Source: Streptococcaceae bacterium
GTDB taxonomy: Bacteria > Bacillota > Bacilli > Lactobacillales > Streptococcaceae
Reading direction: 5' to 3'
Length of the DNA: 13,999 nucleotides
Assembly (NCBI GenBank): GCA_031279745.1
Contig: JAITHN010000005.1
Coordinates: 1-13,999, forward strand
The position numbers were made by a program, and so were the translations under genes. Within the stretch, counting starts at the first letter, position 1. Every line of letters begins with the position of its first letter. This document shows, piece by piece, positions 13,749 through 13,999 of the stretch. The notes below the pieces were generated by a model, which saw only the letters and a list, made by a program, of their open reading frames with translations, had not been told where the DNA came from and ran no database searches.

Positions 13749-13999
13749 CTAATAAAATAATCTTACAAATAATATCTGAAATCCACTTCTCGCAAAATTT
13801 AATAGGATTAGCGCTACAATAGGCGAGAAATCCAATCCCATAAATCTTAAGCCTAGCTTAGAAAACTTGTCCATATATGGAGAGGCTAATCGAATGATGA
13901 TTTGTCCAAGTTTTGTTTGGTAAGCTCCTGGAAACCAACTTAGCAAGCAATAAACTAAACAGATGATGGAATACACTTGAAATAGAAAATCGATCAATT
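13749..13999 (-). CDS. ylmG: YlmG/YggT family membrane protein, 5' end cut by window edge
   Basis: 82 codons are visible, with two hydrophobic segments: about residues 4-20 (LIDFLFQVYSIICLVYCLLS region) and about 56-80 (DFSPIVALILLNFARSGF onward). Family marks are LSWFPGA (19-25), SPYMDKF (39-45) and DFSPIVALILL (56-66). YggT/YlmG proteins are small two-helix membrane proteins encoded in dcw clusters and linked to division and nucleoid distribution; their molecular role is unclear. The first visible in-frame start-like codon is a TTG at 13997, two bases from the window end. Family members usually have several more N-terminal residues, so the true start is probably outside and the gene is marked partial. 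Confidence 0.9.
   Translation of the reverse strand, partial: LIDFLFQVYSIICLVYCLLSWFPGAYQTKLGQIIIRLASPYMDKFSKLGLRFMGLDFSPIVALILLNFARSGFQILFVRLFY

Noticed and set aside
1..13999. Mobile element, prophage, CRISPR or defence island
   Set aside because: No transposase, integrase, array-like regular repeats, target-site duplications or cas/defence domains were seen; apart from the WxL pair the genes are core functions on one strand.

Overview
The window looks like chromosomal DNA of a low-GC Gram-positive bacterium of the order Lactobacillales. The evidence is the A/T-rich third positions, strong GGAGG/GGGGG ribosome binding sites, a T-box in front of ileS, WxL-type surface proteins, glycolipid glycosyltransferases of the enterococcal/streptococcal/Listeria kind, and the absence of sporulation genes. 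Genus cannot be assigned safely; Enterococcaceae or Carnobacteriaceae-like fits best. Every supported gene lies on the minus strand, so transcription runs from high to low coordinates. I see no mobile element, CRISPR array, tRNA or rRNA.

Layout in direction of transcription. (1) 13999-12211: the 3' end of a division/cell-wall (dcw) type cluster, ylmG (5' end cut by the window) - ylmH - divIVA. (2) 12148-9063: a sigma-A promoter, an isoleucine T-box leader with a complete antiterminator/terminator switch, ileS, and a perfect hairpin terminator. (3) 9048-5423: an extended -10 promoter driving three GT-B-fold glycosyltransferases, then rqcP, whose start overlaps the last glycosyltransferase. The last transferase closely resembles the diacylglycerol glucosyltransferase family (BgsB/LafA) and the first resembles the second-sugar family (CpoA/BgsA/LafB). 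The set probably builds the glycolipid anchor of lipoteichoic acid. (4) 5415-4901: divIC with its own promoter and a strong terminator. (5) 4879-1227: tilS (short form), then hpt-ftsH with a good promoter in front of hpt, closed by a terminator. (6) 1190-1: two tandem paralogous genes for secreted WxL-like proteins, the second cut by the window edge.

How the parts relate: the core is housekeeping. It covers septum placement and assembly (DivIVA, YlmG, DivIC), isoleucine decoding (IleS and TilS, which lets the AUA codon be read as isoleucine), ribosome quality control (RqcP and YlmH, both S4-domain proteins), purine salvage (Hpt), membrane proteolysis (FtsH) and membrane glycolipid synthesis. 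What is unusual is the arrangement. Two neighbourhoods that are separate in Bacillus (ylmG-ylmH-divIVA-ileS and rqcP-divIC-tilS-hpt-ftsH) are joined here by a glycolipid operon. No mfd or yabM-type flippase gene lies before rqcP, and no yabR between divIC and tilS.

The most unusual signals are: WxL proteins whose second motif has Phe instead of Trp; a 36-nt identical block between the two WxL paralogs; a TilS lacking the usual C-terminal domain; a three-glycosyltransferase set translationally linked to rqcP; and interleaved inverted repeats just behind divIVA. I did not find a clearly new defence or mobile system.
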